Translations under genes and position numbers: made by a program
The notes under the pieces: generated by a model
Database searches by the model: none
Seen by the model: only the letters and a program-made list of their open reading frames with translations
Told to the model about the DNA's origin: nothing
Shown: positions 8,107 through 16,950 of the stretch, in pieces
Position numbering within the stretch: position 1 is the stretch's first letter
Layout: each line of letters starts with the position of its first letter
Source: Streptomyces thermolilacinus SPC6
Lineage (GTDB): Bacteria > Actinomycetota > Actinomycetes > Streptomycetales > Streptomycetaceae
Direction: 5' to 3'
DNA length: 64,000 nt
Assembly (NCBI RefSeq): GCF_000478605.2
Contig: NZ_ASHX02000001.1
Span: 4,417,001-4,481,000, forward strand

Positions 8107-9114
8107 TCACCTCGGCAGGACGACCACATGGGCGGCCGGCGCGCGATCGCCGGCCGCCATCAGGGCCGTGCGCACCACGACCGCCTGCTGGTCGGGCGCG
8201 TCGCGCAGCTTCCGGGGCGTGAGGTGGACGACCGTGACGCCCAGCCGCTCCAGGTGCTCCCGCTTGCGGGTGTACCGCGCCCACACCGCGTCGTCGTCCT
8301 GGCGCGGCGCCCTCGTGTCGAGCTCCACCACCACCGCCTGATCGGGCCAGTACGCGTCCACACCGCCCAGGTGCGGGCCGCCCGGCAGCCGCAGGTCCAC
8401 GTTCCACAGCGGGTCGGGCAGCCCGTGCTCCCGCACCATCGCGTACAGCCGTTCCTCCGCCACCGCCCGGCCCTCGGCGAGCAGCGCGTCCACCGCGTCC
8501 ACCACGTGCGGCCGCGACAGCAGCCGCGCCCGGCTCAGCTCCCGTACCACCGCCGCCGGTTCGCAGTGCCCGTCGCGCACCGCCTCCGCCAGCAGCCGCC
8601 GTACGGCCAGCGGGTCGGCGGGCTCCGCCACCGCGTCCGCCAGCGCCCGCGCCACCGGCGCCACCGGCAGCTCCGTCACCTCACGCGCCTCGGGGAACTC
8701 GTGCGTCGCCCGGACGACCCGGACGAAGCCGGCCGAGCGCAGCCGCCGCGTGCGCGGCACCAGCACGTCGATCCGGTCCAGCGCCGACAGCGGGACGGCC
8801 GAGGGCAGCCCGTACAGGGCCAGCGCCGCCGCCCCGGTGATCATCGCCTCCCCGAACCCGGCCGCGTCGGTCTCGGCGGACCGCCGCCCCGTGTACAGCA
8901 GCGCGGCCCGCAGTCGCTCCTCGCCGGTCGGCGGGCCCGGGTGCAGCAGGTAGACGCCGGGCAGCAGCTGCTGCCACGGGCCGCCGGGCCGGGTTTGCGC
9001 ACCCAGCTCGGGCGCGGGCACACCGCGCGCCCTCAGCTGCGCGGCGGTCAGGACGCGGGCGGGCGCGCCGGAGAGACGGGAGCGGGGGTGCGGGGAGAGC
9101 GGGGCGTTGTTCAT
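8107..9114 (-). CDS. AbiEi-like N-domain + DUF559/PD-(D/E)XK-type protein, 335 aa
   Basis: The N-terminal part (ARVLTAAQLRARGVP, WQQLLPGVYLLHPG, TGAAALALYGLP) resembles the winged-helix and core of AbiEi-type antitoxin proteins common in actinobacteria. The C-terminal 90 residues (VDAYWPDQAVVVELD, then an Asp-rich stretch, RKREHLERLGVTVVHLTPRKL) resemble the DUF559/very-short-patch-repair endonuclease fold, with its E-x-D core. No partner toxin is adjacent, so it is an orphan; such proteins are widespread and their role is unknown. I chose the ATG at 9114 because anything further upstream runs into a DNA tandem repeat. It converges with the serine hydrolase gene. Confidence 0.65.
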   Translation of the reverse strand: MNNAPLSPHPRSRLSGAPARVLTAAQLRARGVPAPELGAQTRPGGPWQQLLPGVYLLHPGPPTGEERLRAALLYTGRRSAETDAAGFGEAMITGAAALALYGLPSAVPLSALDRIDVLVPRTRRLRSAGFVRVVRATHEFPEAREVTELPVAPVARALADAVAEPADPLAVRRLLAEAVRDGHCEPAAVVRELSRARLLSRPHVVDAVDALLAEGRAVAEERLYAMVREHGLPDPLWNVDLRLPGGPHLGGVDAYWPDQAVVVELDTRAPRQDDDAVWARYTRKREHLERLGVTVVHLTPRKLRDAPDQQAVVVRTALMAAGDRAPAAHVVVLPR

Positions 9115-9230
9115 GCCCAGGGCGTGCCCGCCTGGACAGGGTGCCCTAACCGCTGTTACACACCCGTCGCCAAACGGGGACAAGTCCGCCCTAAAGTACG
9201 GGCGTTCGAAAGCCGATGATGTGCGGCCCC

Positions 9231-9300
9231 ACCGGGTCCCACCGGACCCCACCAGGTCCCACCAGGTTCCACCGGACCCCACCAGATCCCACCGGCCCCA
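9231..9300. repeat. seven-copy 10-bp tandem repeat
   Basis: Seven consecutive, exactly phased copies of a degenerate decamer ACCRGRNCCC fill 9231-9300. It sits in the spacer between pepN (end) and the AbiEi-like gene (start), about 117 bases before that start codon. It could be a phased protein-binding array or simple-sequence expansion. Confidence 0.8.
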
Positions 9301-9311
9301 CCCGGCGGACG

Positions 9312-9353
9312 CGCGGGGGCGGCCGCCCGGAACACCGGACCGCCGCCCCCGCG
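9312..9353 (-). terminator. terminator of pepN
   Basis: An 11-bp GC stem (9312-9322 with 9343-9353) and 20-nt loop, 9 bases past the pepN stop codon in its reading direction. Confidence 0.65.
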
Positions 9354-9362
9354 GAGCACGGA

Positions 9363-11915
9363 TCAGGCCGAAGCGTCGCACTCCTGGGCCCGCAGGGCGC
9401 GCGCCAGGTCGTCACGCGCCTCCAGCACAAGACGCCGCAGCGCCGGCGCCGCCCCCTCGTGCGCGGCCAGCCACGCGTCCGTGGCCTCCAGCGTGTCCGC
9501 CCGGTCCTGGAGCGCCGGGAACAGCCCGCTCACCACGTCCATCCCGATCTGGATGGACCGCTCGGCCCACACCCGCTCGATCGCCGCGAAGTACCTCTCC
9601 GCGTACGGCGCGACGAGCTCGCGCTGCGACGGCTGGGCGAACCCCGCGATCGTCGCCTCCACCAGCGCGTTCGACAGCTCGTCCGACTCCACGACCTGCT
9701 CCCACGCCCGCGCCTTGACGTCCTCGGACGGCCGGGCCGCCAGGCACCGCACCTGGTGCCGCTTGCCCGACGCCGTGTCGTCCCGCGCCAGTTCCGCGTC
9801 GATCACCGACTCGCCGGCCCGCCCGTGCGCGGCGAGCGGCTCCAGCAGCGCCCAGCGCAGCTCCTGGTCGACATCGAGGCCGTCCACGCTCTCCGTACCG
9901 GCCAGCAGACCCTCCAGGAGCGCGAAGTCCTCGTCCGACTCGGCGACCGCCGCGAAGAACCGGGCCCACGTCAGCTGGTGCTCGCTGCCCGGCTCCGCGT
10001 CCCGCAGCTCCTTGAGCGCGGCCCGCGCCACCAGCGGGCCGCCCGTCGCGCGCCACGCGGGCGCCGCGTAGCGGGTGAGCGAGGTCAGCACCCAGGCGTG
10101 CAGCATCTGGAGGACGCCGATGTCCGACTCGCGGCCCGCGAACGCCAGCACGATCGCCACGAAGTCCCGTGCGGGCAGCAGGGCGTCGCGCGTCATGTTC
10201 CACAGCGCCGACCAGCACAGCGCCCGCGCCAGCGGGTCGGTGATGTCGCCCAGATGGGCGCGGAGCGTGGCGAGCGAGTCCGCGTCGAACCGGACCTTGC
10301 AGTACGTCAGGTCCTCGTCGTTGACCAGCACCAGCGCGGGCCGCTCGGCACCCGCCAGCTCGGCCACGGCCGTCCGCGCCCCGGTGATGTCGGTCTCGGC
10401 GCGCGCGTAGCGGACCAGCTCGCCGTCCTGGAGCCGGTACAGGCCGACGACGGCCCGGTGCGGGCGCGCCTCGGCGCCCTCCTGCTCCACGACGAGCTCG
10501 GCGATCCGCTCGCCCGTCCCGTCGTAACGGACCACGGGCGTCAGCGCGTTGACGCCGGACGTCTCCAGCCAGGACCGGGACCACGCCTTCATGTCGCGGC
10601 CGGACGTCTCCTCCAGCACGGCCAGCAGGTCCCCGAGGGTCGTGTTGCCGTACGCGTGGCGCTTGAAGTAGCGGCGCGCGCCCTCCAGGAACGCCTCCCG
10701 GCCCGCGTACGCGACGAGCTGCTTCAGGACGGAGGCGCCCTTGGCGTAGGTGATGCCGTCGAAGTTGAGCTTGGCGTCCTCCAGGTCGCGGATGTCCGCC
10801 GTGATGGGGTGCGTGGAGGGCAGCTGGTCGGCGCGGTACGCCCACGCCTTGCGGTTGTTGGCGAACGTCGTCCAGCCGCCCGTGAACCGGGTCGCCTCGA
10901 CCATCGAGAAGGTGCCCATGAAGTCCGCGAAGGACTCCTTCAGCCACAGGTCGTCCCACCACTTCATGGTGACCAGGTCGCCGAACCACATGTGCGCCAT
11001 CTCGTGCAGGACGACGTTGGCGCGGCGCTCGTAGGCGGCGCGCGTCACCTTGCCCCGGTAGATGTACTCCTCGCGGAAGGTGACGAGGCCCGGGTTCTCC
11101 ATGGCTCCGAGGTTGTACTCGGGGACGAACGCCTGGTCGTACTTGCCGAAGGGGTACGGGTAGTCGAAGACCTCGTGGAAGAAGTCCAGGCCCTGCTTGG
11201 TGACGAGGAAGACGTCGTCCGCGTCGAAGTGCCTGGCCAGGCCCTTGCGGCACATCGCGCCGAGCGGGATCTCCAGATCGCCGCGCCGGTAGACGTCGGT
11301 GACGTGGTGGTACGGGCCGGCGACGACGCAGGTGATGTACGTGGAGATCGGCCGCGTCTCGGCGAACCGCCACACCCCGCCCTCGCGGGACTCCTCCGCC
11401 CCGTTGCTCCACACGGTCCAGCCCTCGGGCGCCGTCACCTCGAAGCGGTACGGGGCCTTCAAATCGGGCTGCTCGAAGTTGGCGAACACCCGCCGCGCGT
11501 CGGCCGGTTCGTACTGCGTGTAGAGGTAGACCTCGCCGTCCTCCGGGTCCACGAAGCGGTGCATGCCCTCACCGGTGCGGCTGTAGGCGCACTGCGCGTC
11601 CACGACCAGCGTGTTCTCCTCGGCGAGGCCGTCCAGCGCGATCCGCGTCCCGTCGAAGACGGCCGACGGGTCCAGCTCGCGCCCGTTGAGGACGACGGAC
11701 GTCACGGACGGCGCGAGGAGGTCCGCGAACGTGCTCGCGCCTCGTGTCGCACAGCGGAACCGGATCGTCGTCACCGAGCGGAACGTCCGCTGCTCCGCCT
11801 CGCTCCCGGCGACGGCCGACCGCAGGTCGAGCGCGACGTCGTACGCCTCGACGGACAGCAGGGCCGCCCGCTCGCGGGCCTCGTCGCGGGACAGGTTCTC
11901 ACCGGGCACGGGCAC
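9363..11915 (-). CDS. pepN: aminopeptidase N (M1 family), 850 aa
   Basis: Zinc metalloaminopeptidase that removes N-terminal residues from peptides in the cytosol, completing protein turnover downstream of Clp and similar proteases. The substrate-binding GAMEN motif is at residues 270-274 and the zinc site HEMAH at 304-308, with the third ligand Glu327 in LKESF. Length (about 850) matches actinobacterial PepN. There is no signal peptide, and the N-terminal beta domain begins directly. The ATG at 11915 is divergent from the Rv2466c-like gene across a 149-bp spacer. Nothing is unusual. Confidence 0.96.
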   Translation of the reverse strand: MPVPGENLSRDEARERAALLSVEAYDVALDLRSAVAGSEAEQRTFRSVTTIRFRCATRGASTFADLLAPSVTSVVLNGRELDPSAVFDGTRIALDGLAEENTLVVDAQCAYSRTGEGMHRFVDPEDGEVYLYTQYEPADARRVFANFEQPDLKAPYRFEVTAPEGWTVWSNGAEESREGGVWRFAETRPISTYITCVVAGPYHHVTDVYRRGDLEIPLGAMCRKGLARHFDADDVFLVTKQGLDFFHEVFDYPYPFGKYDQAFVPEYNLGAMENPGLVTFREEYIYRGKVTRAAYERRANVVLHEMAHMWFGDLVTMKWWDDLWLKESFADFMGTFSMVEATRFTGGWTTFANNRKAWAYRADQLPSTHPITADIRDLEDAKLNFDGITYAKGASVLKQLVAYAGREAFLEGARRYFKRHAYGNTTLGDLLAVLEETSGRDMKAWSRSWLETSGVNALTPVVRYDGTGERIAELVVEQEGAEARPHRAVVGLYRLQDGELVRYARAETDITGARTAVAELAGAERPALVLVNDEDLTYCKVRFDADSLATLRAHLGDITDPLARALCWSALWNMTRDALLPARDFVAIVLAFAGRESDIGVLQMLHAWVLTSLTRYAAPAWRATGGPLVARAALKELRDAEPGSEHQLTWARFFAAVAESDEDFALLEGLLAGTESVDGLDVDQELRWALLEPLAAHGRAGESVIDAELARDDTASGKRHQVRCLAARPSEDVKARAWEQVVESDELSNALVEATIAGFAQPSQRELVAPYAERYFAAIERVWAERSIQIGMDVVSGLFPALQDRADTLEATDAWLAAHEGAAPALRRLVLEARDDLARALRAQECDASA

Positions 11916-12064
11916 TCCTTCGTGACTCGTCTGATACGCGGCGATCCTCCCACGCCGCCCGAGGCGGCCATAAGCGGGAATGCCCTCGCTGCCTCCCGCG
12001 TTGACGCGTCGAGCGCTACCGCACGTTTCCGTTCACGTACACGTTCATGGATACGAGGAGACAG

Positions 12065-12700
12065 ATGCCCGAGACGAGGACCACCGCCGACTTCTGGTTC
12101 GACCCGCTGTGCCCCTGGGCGTGGATGACGTCCCGCTGGATGCTGGAGGTCCAGAAGGTCCGCCCGGTGGACGTGCGCTGGCACGTGATGAGCCTCGCCG
12201 TCCTCAACGAGGACAAGCTCGACCAGGTCCCGGAGGAGTACCGGGAGACGCTGAGGACCACCGCCTGGCACCCCGTCCGCGTCGCCATCGCGGCCGAGCA
12301 GCTCCACGGCGCCGAGGTGCTGGGCCGCCTGTACACGGCGATGGGCACCCGCTTCCACAACGAGGGCCGGCCGCACGACCGCGAGGTGCTGGCCGAGGCG
12401 CTCGTGGAGGCCGGGCTGCCCGCGGAGCTGGTGGAGTACGCCGAGAAGGACACGTACGACGCGGAGCTGCGCGCCTCCCACAAGGAGGGCATCAACAAGG
12501 TCGGCCAGGAGGTCGGCACGCCGGTCATCTCGGTGCCGGGCCCCGACGGCGCCGAGGTCGCGTTCTTCGGCCCGGTCGTCACCCCGGCGCCCAAGGGCGA
12601 GGCCGCGGCCCGCCTGTGGGACGGGACGCTGCTCGTCGCGTCCACCCCCGGCTTCTACGAGATCAAGCGCACCCGCACCCAGGGCCCGGTCTTCGACTGA
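12065..12700 (+). CDS. DsbA-fold mycothiol-dependent nitroreductase Rv2466c-like protein, 211 aa
   Basis: A thioredoxin/DsbA-fold oxidoreductase. The family reference, Mycobacterium tuberculosis Rv2466c, uses mycothiol with a CPWC active site. Here the motif is C16-P-W-A19, so the resolving cysteine is absent and only a one-cysteine mechanism with mycothiol would be possible. The rest is family-like: GRPHDREVLAEALVEAG near 120 and the cis-Pro region GTPVI near 157. I placed the start at the ATG of MPETRT because GAGGAG lies 4 nt before it. An in-frame ATG 18 nt upstream has no ribosome binding site. A strong terminator follows. Confidence 0.85.
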   Translation: MPETRTTADFWFDPLCPWAWMTSRWMLEVQKVRPVDVRWHVMSLAVLNEDKLDQVPEEYRETLRTTAWHPVRVAIAAEQLHGAEVLGRLYTAMGTRFHNEGRPHDREVLAEALVEAGLPAELVEYAEKDTYDAELRASHKEGINKVGQEVGTPVISVPGPDGAEVAFFGPVVTPAPKGEAAARLWDGTLLVASTPGFYEIKRTRTQGPVFD

Positions 12701-12717
12701 GCCCGTGCGCGCACACC

Positions 12718-12758
12718 GGAACGGCCCCCGCGAGTCCTGTCCTCGCGGGGGCCGTTCC
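12718..12758. terminator. bidirectional terminator between the Rv2466c-like gene and sodF
   Basis: Perfect 17-bp stem (12718-12734 with 12742-12758) and 7-nt loop, 17 bases after the upstream stop and between two convergent genes. Confidence 0.9.
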
Positions 12759-12832
12759 CTCTCTCCGCCCGCCGCGTGAAGGGTGAGAAGACGATCACGG
12801 GCAGGGCGCCTGGGGGCGGGGCGGCGCCGCCG

Positions 12833-13468
12833 TCAGGGGGCGATCAGCGGCACGCGGTCCTTCGCCTCGGCGTAGCGCTTCGCCACGTCCTGCCAGTTCA
12901 CGACCTGCCACATCGCCTCGATGAAGTCCACCTTCTGGTTCTTGTACTGCAGGTAGAAGGCGTGCTCCCAGGCGTCGAAGACCAGGATCGGCACGGAGCC
13001 CTGGCCCACGTTGCCCTGGTGGTCGTAGACCTGCTCCACGATGAGGCGGCCGCTGACCGGCTCGTACGCGAGGACGCCCCAGCCGGAGCCCTGCGTGGTG
13101 GCGGCGGCCTTGGACAGCTGCGCCTTGAACCGGCCGAACGAGCCGAACGACTCGGCGATGGCGTCCGCCAGCTCGCCCGTGCCGTCCTTCTCCAGAGGCT
13201 CGCCGCCGCCGTCGCCGGTCATGTTGTGCCAGTAGATGGAGTGGAGGATGTGGCCCGAGAGGTGGAAGGCCAGGTTCTTCTGGAGGCCGTTCAGGGCGGC
13301 CCACTGCTCCTTGTCGCGGGCCTCCGCGAGCTGCTCCAGGGTGTCGTTCGCGCCTTTGACGTACGCGGCGTGGTGCTTGTCGTGGTGGAGCTCGATGATC
13401 TCGGGGCTGATCACGGGCGCCAGCGCCGCGTAGTCGTAGGGAAGTTCCGGAAGGGTGTACATCGCCAT
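12833..13468 (-). CDS. sodF: superoxide dismutase, Fe/Mn family (nickel-repressible type), 211 aa
   Basis: Dismutates superoxide to peroxide and oxygen in the cytoplasm. The four metal ligands are H28 (first His of HHDKHH), H76 (ILHSIYW), D165 and H169 (VFDAWEHAFY), and length is standard. The first ATG of MAMYT at 13468 has GGAGG about 7 nt upstream and is preferred; MYT 6 nt later is an alternative. In Streptomyces this iron enzyme is normally repressed by nickel-loaded Nur, so that the nickel enzyme SodN is used instead. A matching Nur box lies about 32 bases upstream of this start codon, supporting that regulation here. Confidence 0.96.
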   Translation of the reverse strand: MAMYTLPELPYDYAALAPVISPEIIELHHDKHHAAYVKGANDTLEQLAEARDKEQWAALNGLQKNLAFHLSGHILHSIYWHNMTGDGGGEPLEKDGTGELADAIAESFGSFGRFKAQLSKAAATTQGSGWGVLAYEPVSGRLIVEQVYDHQGNVGQGSVPILVFDAWEHAFYLQYKNQKVDFIEAMWQVVNWQDVAKRYAEAKDRVPLIAP

Positions 13469-13499
13469 GGCCGAGCCTCCGACGCTTGTCGCACTCTTA

Positions 13500-13516
13500 T
13501 TGCAATCAATGTGCAA
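13500..13516. promoter_or_regulatory. Nur box upstream of sodF
   Basis: TTGCAA-N5-GTGCAA at 13500-13516 matches the Nur operator pattern TTGCAA-N5-TTGCAA described for S. coelicolor sodF and nikA at 11 of 12 positions. The location directly upstream of sodF is as expected for repression by nickel-Nur. Confidence 0.8.
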
Positions 13517-13590
13517 GTGCAGGCTAGCAGCAGAAGCGCCGGAAGATCATCGGTCCTCGGCCGTGGGGCGGAAGTCGGCCGGAAACGGCG

Positions 13591-13624
13591 GGAGGCCCCG
13601 GCGCGTCGTCGCGCCGGGGCCTCC
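13591..13624 (-). terminator. terminator of amino acid permease gene 1
   Basis: Perfect 15-bp GC stem (13591-13605 with 13610-13624) with a TCGT tetraloop, 17 bases after the permease stop in its reading direction. Confidence 0.9.
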
Positions 13625-13641
13625 TGACGAGGACCGGTGGA

Positions 13642-15276
13642 TCAGTCGTCGGCCTTCGCGGCACCGGCCGCGGCCTTCTCCTCGTCGGCCTTCTTCTCCT
13701 GGGCCTTCCCTGCCTTCTCCTCCGCCTTCTTCTCGCCGTCGGCCGGCTCCTTGCCGAGGGCGACGGCCTTCTCGGCAGGGGCCTTCTCGGCGGCCGGGGC
13801 GGCCGGGGCGGCGGCGGCCGGGGCTGCGGCGGTGGCCGCGGCAGCGGTGGCGGGCGCGGGCTTCTTCTCGGCGGTCCGCTGCTGGTGGATGAAGCCGAGC
13901 GCGGCGAGGACCAGGACCAGGCCGCCCGTGTAGTACAGCTGCTCACGCGTACCGGCGTCGCGGGCCATCAGGATGAACACCACGGCGATACCCGCGAGGG
14001 CCGCCCAGGTCAGGTACGGGAAGAGCCACATCCGCACGACCAGCTTCTCCGGCGCCTCCTTCTCGGTGCGGCGGCGCAGGATGAGCTGCGAGATGGCGAT
14101 GAAGAACCAGACGACCAGGATGATCGCGCCGATCATGTTGAGCAGCCACATGAACAGGTCCTGCGGGCGCCAGTAGCTGAGCAGCACGCACACGAAGCCG
14201 AAGACCGAGGAGGTCAGCACGGCGATGCGCGGCACCCCGCCGGAGATCTTGCCGAGCCCCTGCGGGCCCTGGCCGCGGGCGACCAGCGAGCAGGCCATGC
14301 GGGAGGCGCCGTAGATGTTGGCGTTCATCGCGGACAGCAGGGCGATGAGGACGACGACGTTCATGATCTCGCTGGCGGCGGGCAGGCCCAGGTGCTCCAG
14401 CGTGGCGACGTACGAACCCTCGGCGAGCGACTTGCTGTTCCACGGGATCAGCGTGACGATCACGGCCATGGAGCCGATGTAGAAGACCGCGATGCGCCAC
14501 ATCGCCGTACGGACGGCCTTGGCGACGCCCTCGACGGGGCGCTCGGACTCGGCGGCCGCGATGGTGACGGTCTCCAGACCGCCGTACGCGAAGACCGAGG
14601 CGAGCAGACCGACGATGAGACCCTCGGTGCCGTTCGGCAGGAAGCCGCCGTGACCGGTCAGGTTCTCCATGCCGGGGGACTCGGTGCCGGGCAGCAGGCC
14701 CAGGATGGCCAGCAGGCCGATCACCAGGAACAGCGCGATGGCGCCGACCTTCAGCGCGGCGAACCAGAACTCGAACTCGCCGAAGTTCTTCACGGCGGCC
14801 AGGTTCGTCACACAGAAGACGAGCATGAACAGGGCGACCATCGACCACTCGGGCACGCCCGGCAGCCAGCCCGTGACGATCTTCGCCGCGCCGATCGCCT
14901 CCAGGCCCACGGCCACGCAGAGCAGGAACCAGAAGGCCCAGCCGGCCGTGAAGCCGGCCCAGGGGCCGATGGCCCGCTCGGCGTGGACGGAGAAGGAGCC
15001 GGAGGCAGGGTTGGCCGCCGACATCTCACCGAGCATGCGCATGACCAGCATGACGAGCAGGCCGGAGATCGCGTAGGCGATGACGATCGAGGGGCCGGCG
15101 GCCGCGATGGCGGAGCCCGACCCGACGAAGAGGCCGGCGCCGATCACACCGCCGAGGGCGATCATCGACAGGTGGCGTTGCTTCAGCCCGTGGGAGAGCG
15201 GCGCGTCGTTCGACGGCGTCGAAGAGGCGTCAACGGCTGCCGTTTCGGCGGACGCGGGCGCGGAGGTCCGAGACAT
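13642..15276 (-). CDS. APC-family amino acid permease with long charged Ala/Lys/Glu tail, 544 aa
   Basis: Inner-membrane amino acid/proton symporter of the AAT subgroup (GABA, asparagine or aromatic permease-like). The signature GGVIGAGLFVGSGSAI is near residues 42-57, RMLGEMSAANPASGSFS near 80-96, and there are twelve hydrophobic segments to about residue 460. Unusually, the final about 80 residues are a repetitive, very Ala/Pro/Glu/Lys-rich cytoplasmic tail that the neighbouring paralogue lacks. Substrate is not decidable. The leader (15277-15428) has a small dyad that may be an operator. Confidence 0.9.
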   Translation of the reverse strand: MSRTSAPASAETAAVDASSTPSNDAPLSHGLKQRHLSMIALGGVIGAGLFVGSGSAIAAAGPSIVIAYAISGLLVMLVMRMLGEMSAANPASGSFSVHAERAIGPWAGFTAGWAFWFLLCVAVGLEAIGAAKIVTGWLPGVPEWSMVALFMLVFCVTNLAAVKNFGEFEFWFAALKVGAIALFLVIGLLAILGLLPGTESPGMENLTGHGGFLPNGTEGLIVGLLASVFAYGGLETVTIAAAESERPVEGVAKAVRTAMWRIAVFYIGSMAVIVTLIPWNSKSLAEGSYVATLEHLGLPAASEIMNVVVLIALLSAMNANIYGASRMACSLVARGQGPQGLGKISGGVPRIAVLTSSVFGFVCVLLSYWRPQDLFMWLLNMIGAIILVVWFFIAISQLILRRRTEKEAPEKLVVRMWLFPYLTWAALAGIAVVFILMARDAGTREQLYYTGGLVLVLAALGFIHQQRTAEKKPAPATAAAATAAAPAAAAPAAPAAEKAPAEKAVALGKEPADGEKKAEEKAGKAQEKKADEEKAAAGAAKADD

Positions 15277-15379
15277 GGGTGGGCCCTGTTCCGTTTCTTC
15301 GGGGAAGGGGAAGGGTCGCCACAGTGTCGATGCGTGTACCGGTCACAGGGAACATGTTTCCGCTATACGGACACAGCGC

Positions 15380-15392
15380 TCACACAATGTGA
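15380..15392. promoter_or_regulatory. dyad TCACA-N3-TGTGA in leader of permease gene 1
   Basis: Perfect 5-3-5 inverted repeat about 104 bases before the permease start, in a comparatively AT-rich spacer. It is a possible operator; no known Streptomyces regulator is assigned. Confidence 0.35.
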
Positions 15393-15428
15393 AGGTTTAG
15401 GCACAGCTTCCTCACAAGCGGAACATGA

Positions 15429-16838
15429 TCACCGGTTGTCCGGAAACGATCCTTCCGTATACCGTCCGCGACGTTCGCGCACCACTGCCGCCCCCACCAC
15501 CAGGGCCGTCGCCCCGGTGGACCAGAGCACCTGGGGGCGGGTCGCGTCCTCCCGCAGCATCAGCACCACGACAGCCGTCATCGCGGCCAGCGCGGCCCAA
15601 GTGAGCCAAGGGAACGCCCACATCCGCAGGGTGAGCGCCCCGGGGCTCTCCCGCTCGATCCGTCGCCGCAGCCGCAGCTGCGACACGGCGATCAGCGCCC
15701 ACACGAAGAGCAGGACCGCCCCCACGGAGTTGAGCATGTAGAGGAAAACGGAATCCGGCCACAGAAGGTTGAGCAGTACGGACACGAATCCGAACGCGAC
15801 CGACGCCAGCACCGCCCGGCGCGGCACTCCGCCCGCCGACACCTTCAGCAGTCCGCGCGGCGCCTCGCCCCGCTCCGCGAGCGAGAACACCATCCGCGAC
15901 GCCCCGTACAGATTGGCGTTCAGCGCCGAAAGCAGCGCCACGAACACCACCACGTCCATCAGCGTCCCCGCCGCAGGCACCCCGACCGAGTCCAGCACCG
16001 CCACATACGGACTGAGCCCCGGCCGCATCGCCGTCCACGGCAGCAGCGTCACCACGACCAGCATCGAACCGACGTAGAAGAAGAGGATGCGCCACACGGC
16101 CGTCCGCACCGCCCGCGCCACGTTCCTGGCCGGGTCGTCCGACTCGGCGGCGGCGATCGTCACCACCTCGAGACCGCCGAACGCGAACACCACGGCCAGC
16201 ACGCCGGACACGACGCCCGCCCAGCCGTTCGGCAGGAACCCGCCCTGTCCCGTCAGGTTCGCCAGGCCCACCGGCTCCCGCCCCGGCAGCCACCCCGCGA
16301 TCGCCGCCACGCCCAGCAGCAGGAACAGCACGATCGCGCCGACCTTCAGCGACGCGAACCAGAACTCCGACTCGCCGAAGTTCTTCACCGCGGCCAGGTT
16401 GGCGGCCGTGAACACCAGCATGAAGACCAGCACCCACCCCCACTGCGGCACGGCCGGCCACCAGGTGCTCGCGATCCGCGCCGCGCCCGCCGCCTCCACC
16501 GCCAGCACCACCACCAGCAGGAACCAGTACAGCCAGCCCACCGAGAACCCGGCCCACCGCCCCAGCGCCCGCTCGGCGTGCACCGAGAACGCCCCCGACG
16601 AGGGCATCGCCGCCGACATCTCCCCGAGCATCCGCATGATCAGCGTCGCCAGCGCGCCCGCGATCAGGTACGACAGGACGATCCCCGGCCCCGCCACCGC
16701 GATCCCCGCGCCCGAGCCCACGAACAGGCCCGCGCCGATCACCCCGCCGAGCCCGAGCATCGTCAGGTGACGCCGCTTCAGCACATGCGCCAGGGGCTCG
16801 GCGGGGACGGGCCGGCTGTCGCTCCGGGTGTCGGACAT
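15429..16838 (-). CDS. APC-family amino acid permease, 469 aa
   Basis: Paralogue of the permease at 13642-15276, with the same GGVIGAGLFVGSGAGI and RMLGEMSAAMPSSGAFS signatures and about twelve membrane segments. It ends soon after the last helix with a short basic tail. A few patches use AT-ending codons, for example around 15740-15770, unlike its neighbours. The start is uncertain: ATG at 16838 (MSDTRSD) lies 13 nt from a weak GAGAG, and GTG at 16850 is too close to it. The two permeases are tandem in one direction, 153 bases apart, and look like an old duplication. Substrate unknown. Confidence 0.88.
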   Translation of the reverse strand: MSDTRSDSRPVPAEPLAHVLKRRHLTMLGLGGVIGAGLFVGSGAGIAVAGPGIVLSYLIAGALATLIMRMLGEMSAAMPSSGAFSVHAERALGRWAGFSVGWLYWFLLVVVLAVEAAGAARIASTWWPAVPQWGWVLVFMLVFTAANLAAVKNFGESEFWFASLKVGAIVLFLLLGVAAIAGWLPGREPVGLANLTGQGGFLPNGWAGVVSGVLAVVFAFGGLEVVTIAAAESDDPARNVARAVRTAVWRILFFYVGSMLVVVTLLPWTAMRPGLSPYVAVLDSVGVPAAGTLMDVVVFVALLSALNANLYGASRMVFSLAERGEAPRGLLKVSAGGVPRRAVLASVAFGFVSVLLNLLWPDSVFLYMLNSVGAVLLFVWALIAVSQLRLRRRIERESPGALTLRMWAFPWLTWAALAAMTAVVVLMLREDATRPQVLWSTGATALVVGAAVVRERRGRYTEGSFPDNR

Positions 16839-16936
16839 GGCGCGGTGCACACTCTCTTCGTGCGTTTGGTGAGACCCCACAGTCTCTCCGGAGATCACGC
16901 CTCCACGCAAAAGGGGCGGTTCAGCCGGTCGCCCAA

Positions 16937-16950
16937 GTGACACGCGTCAC
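16937..16950. promoter_or_regulatory. imperfect dyad in permease/bioY divergent spacer
   Basis: The 14-mer GTGACACGCGTCAC pairs with itself at six of seven positions. It lies in the 273-bp spacer between the divergent permease and bioY genes. It is a possible operator for either gene and does not resemble the BioQ-type TGAAC/GTTCA boxes. Confidence 0.3.
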
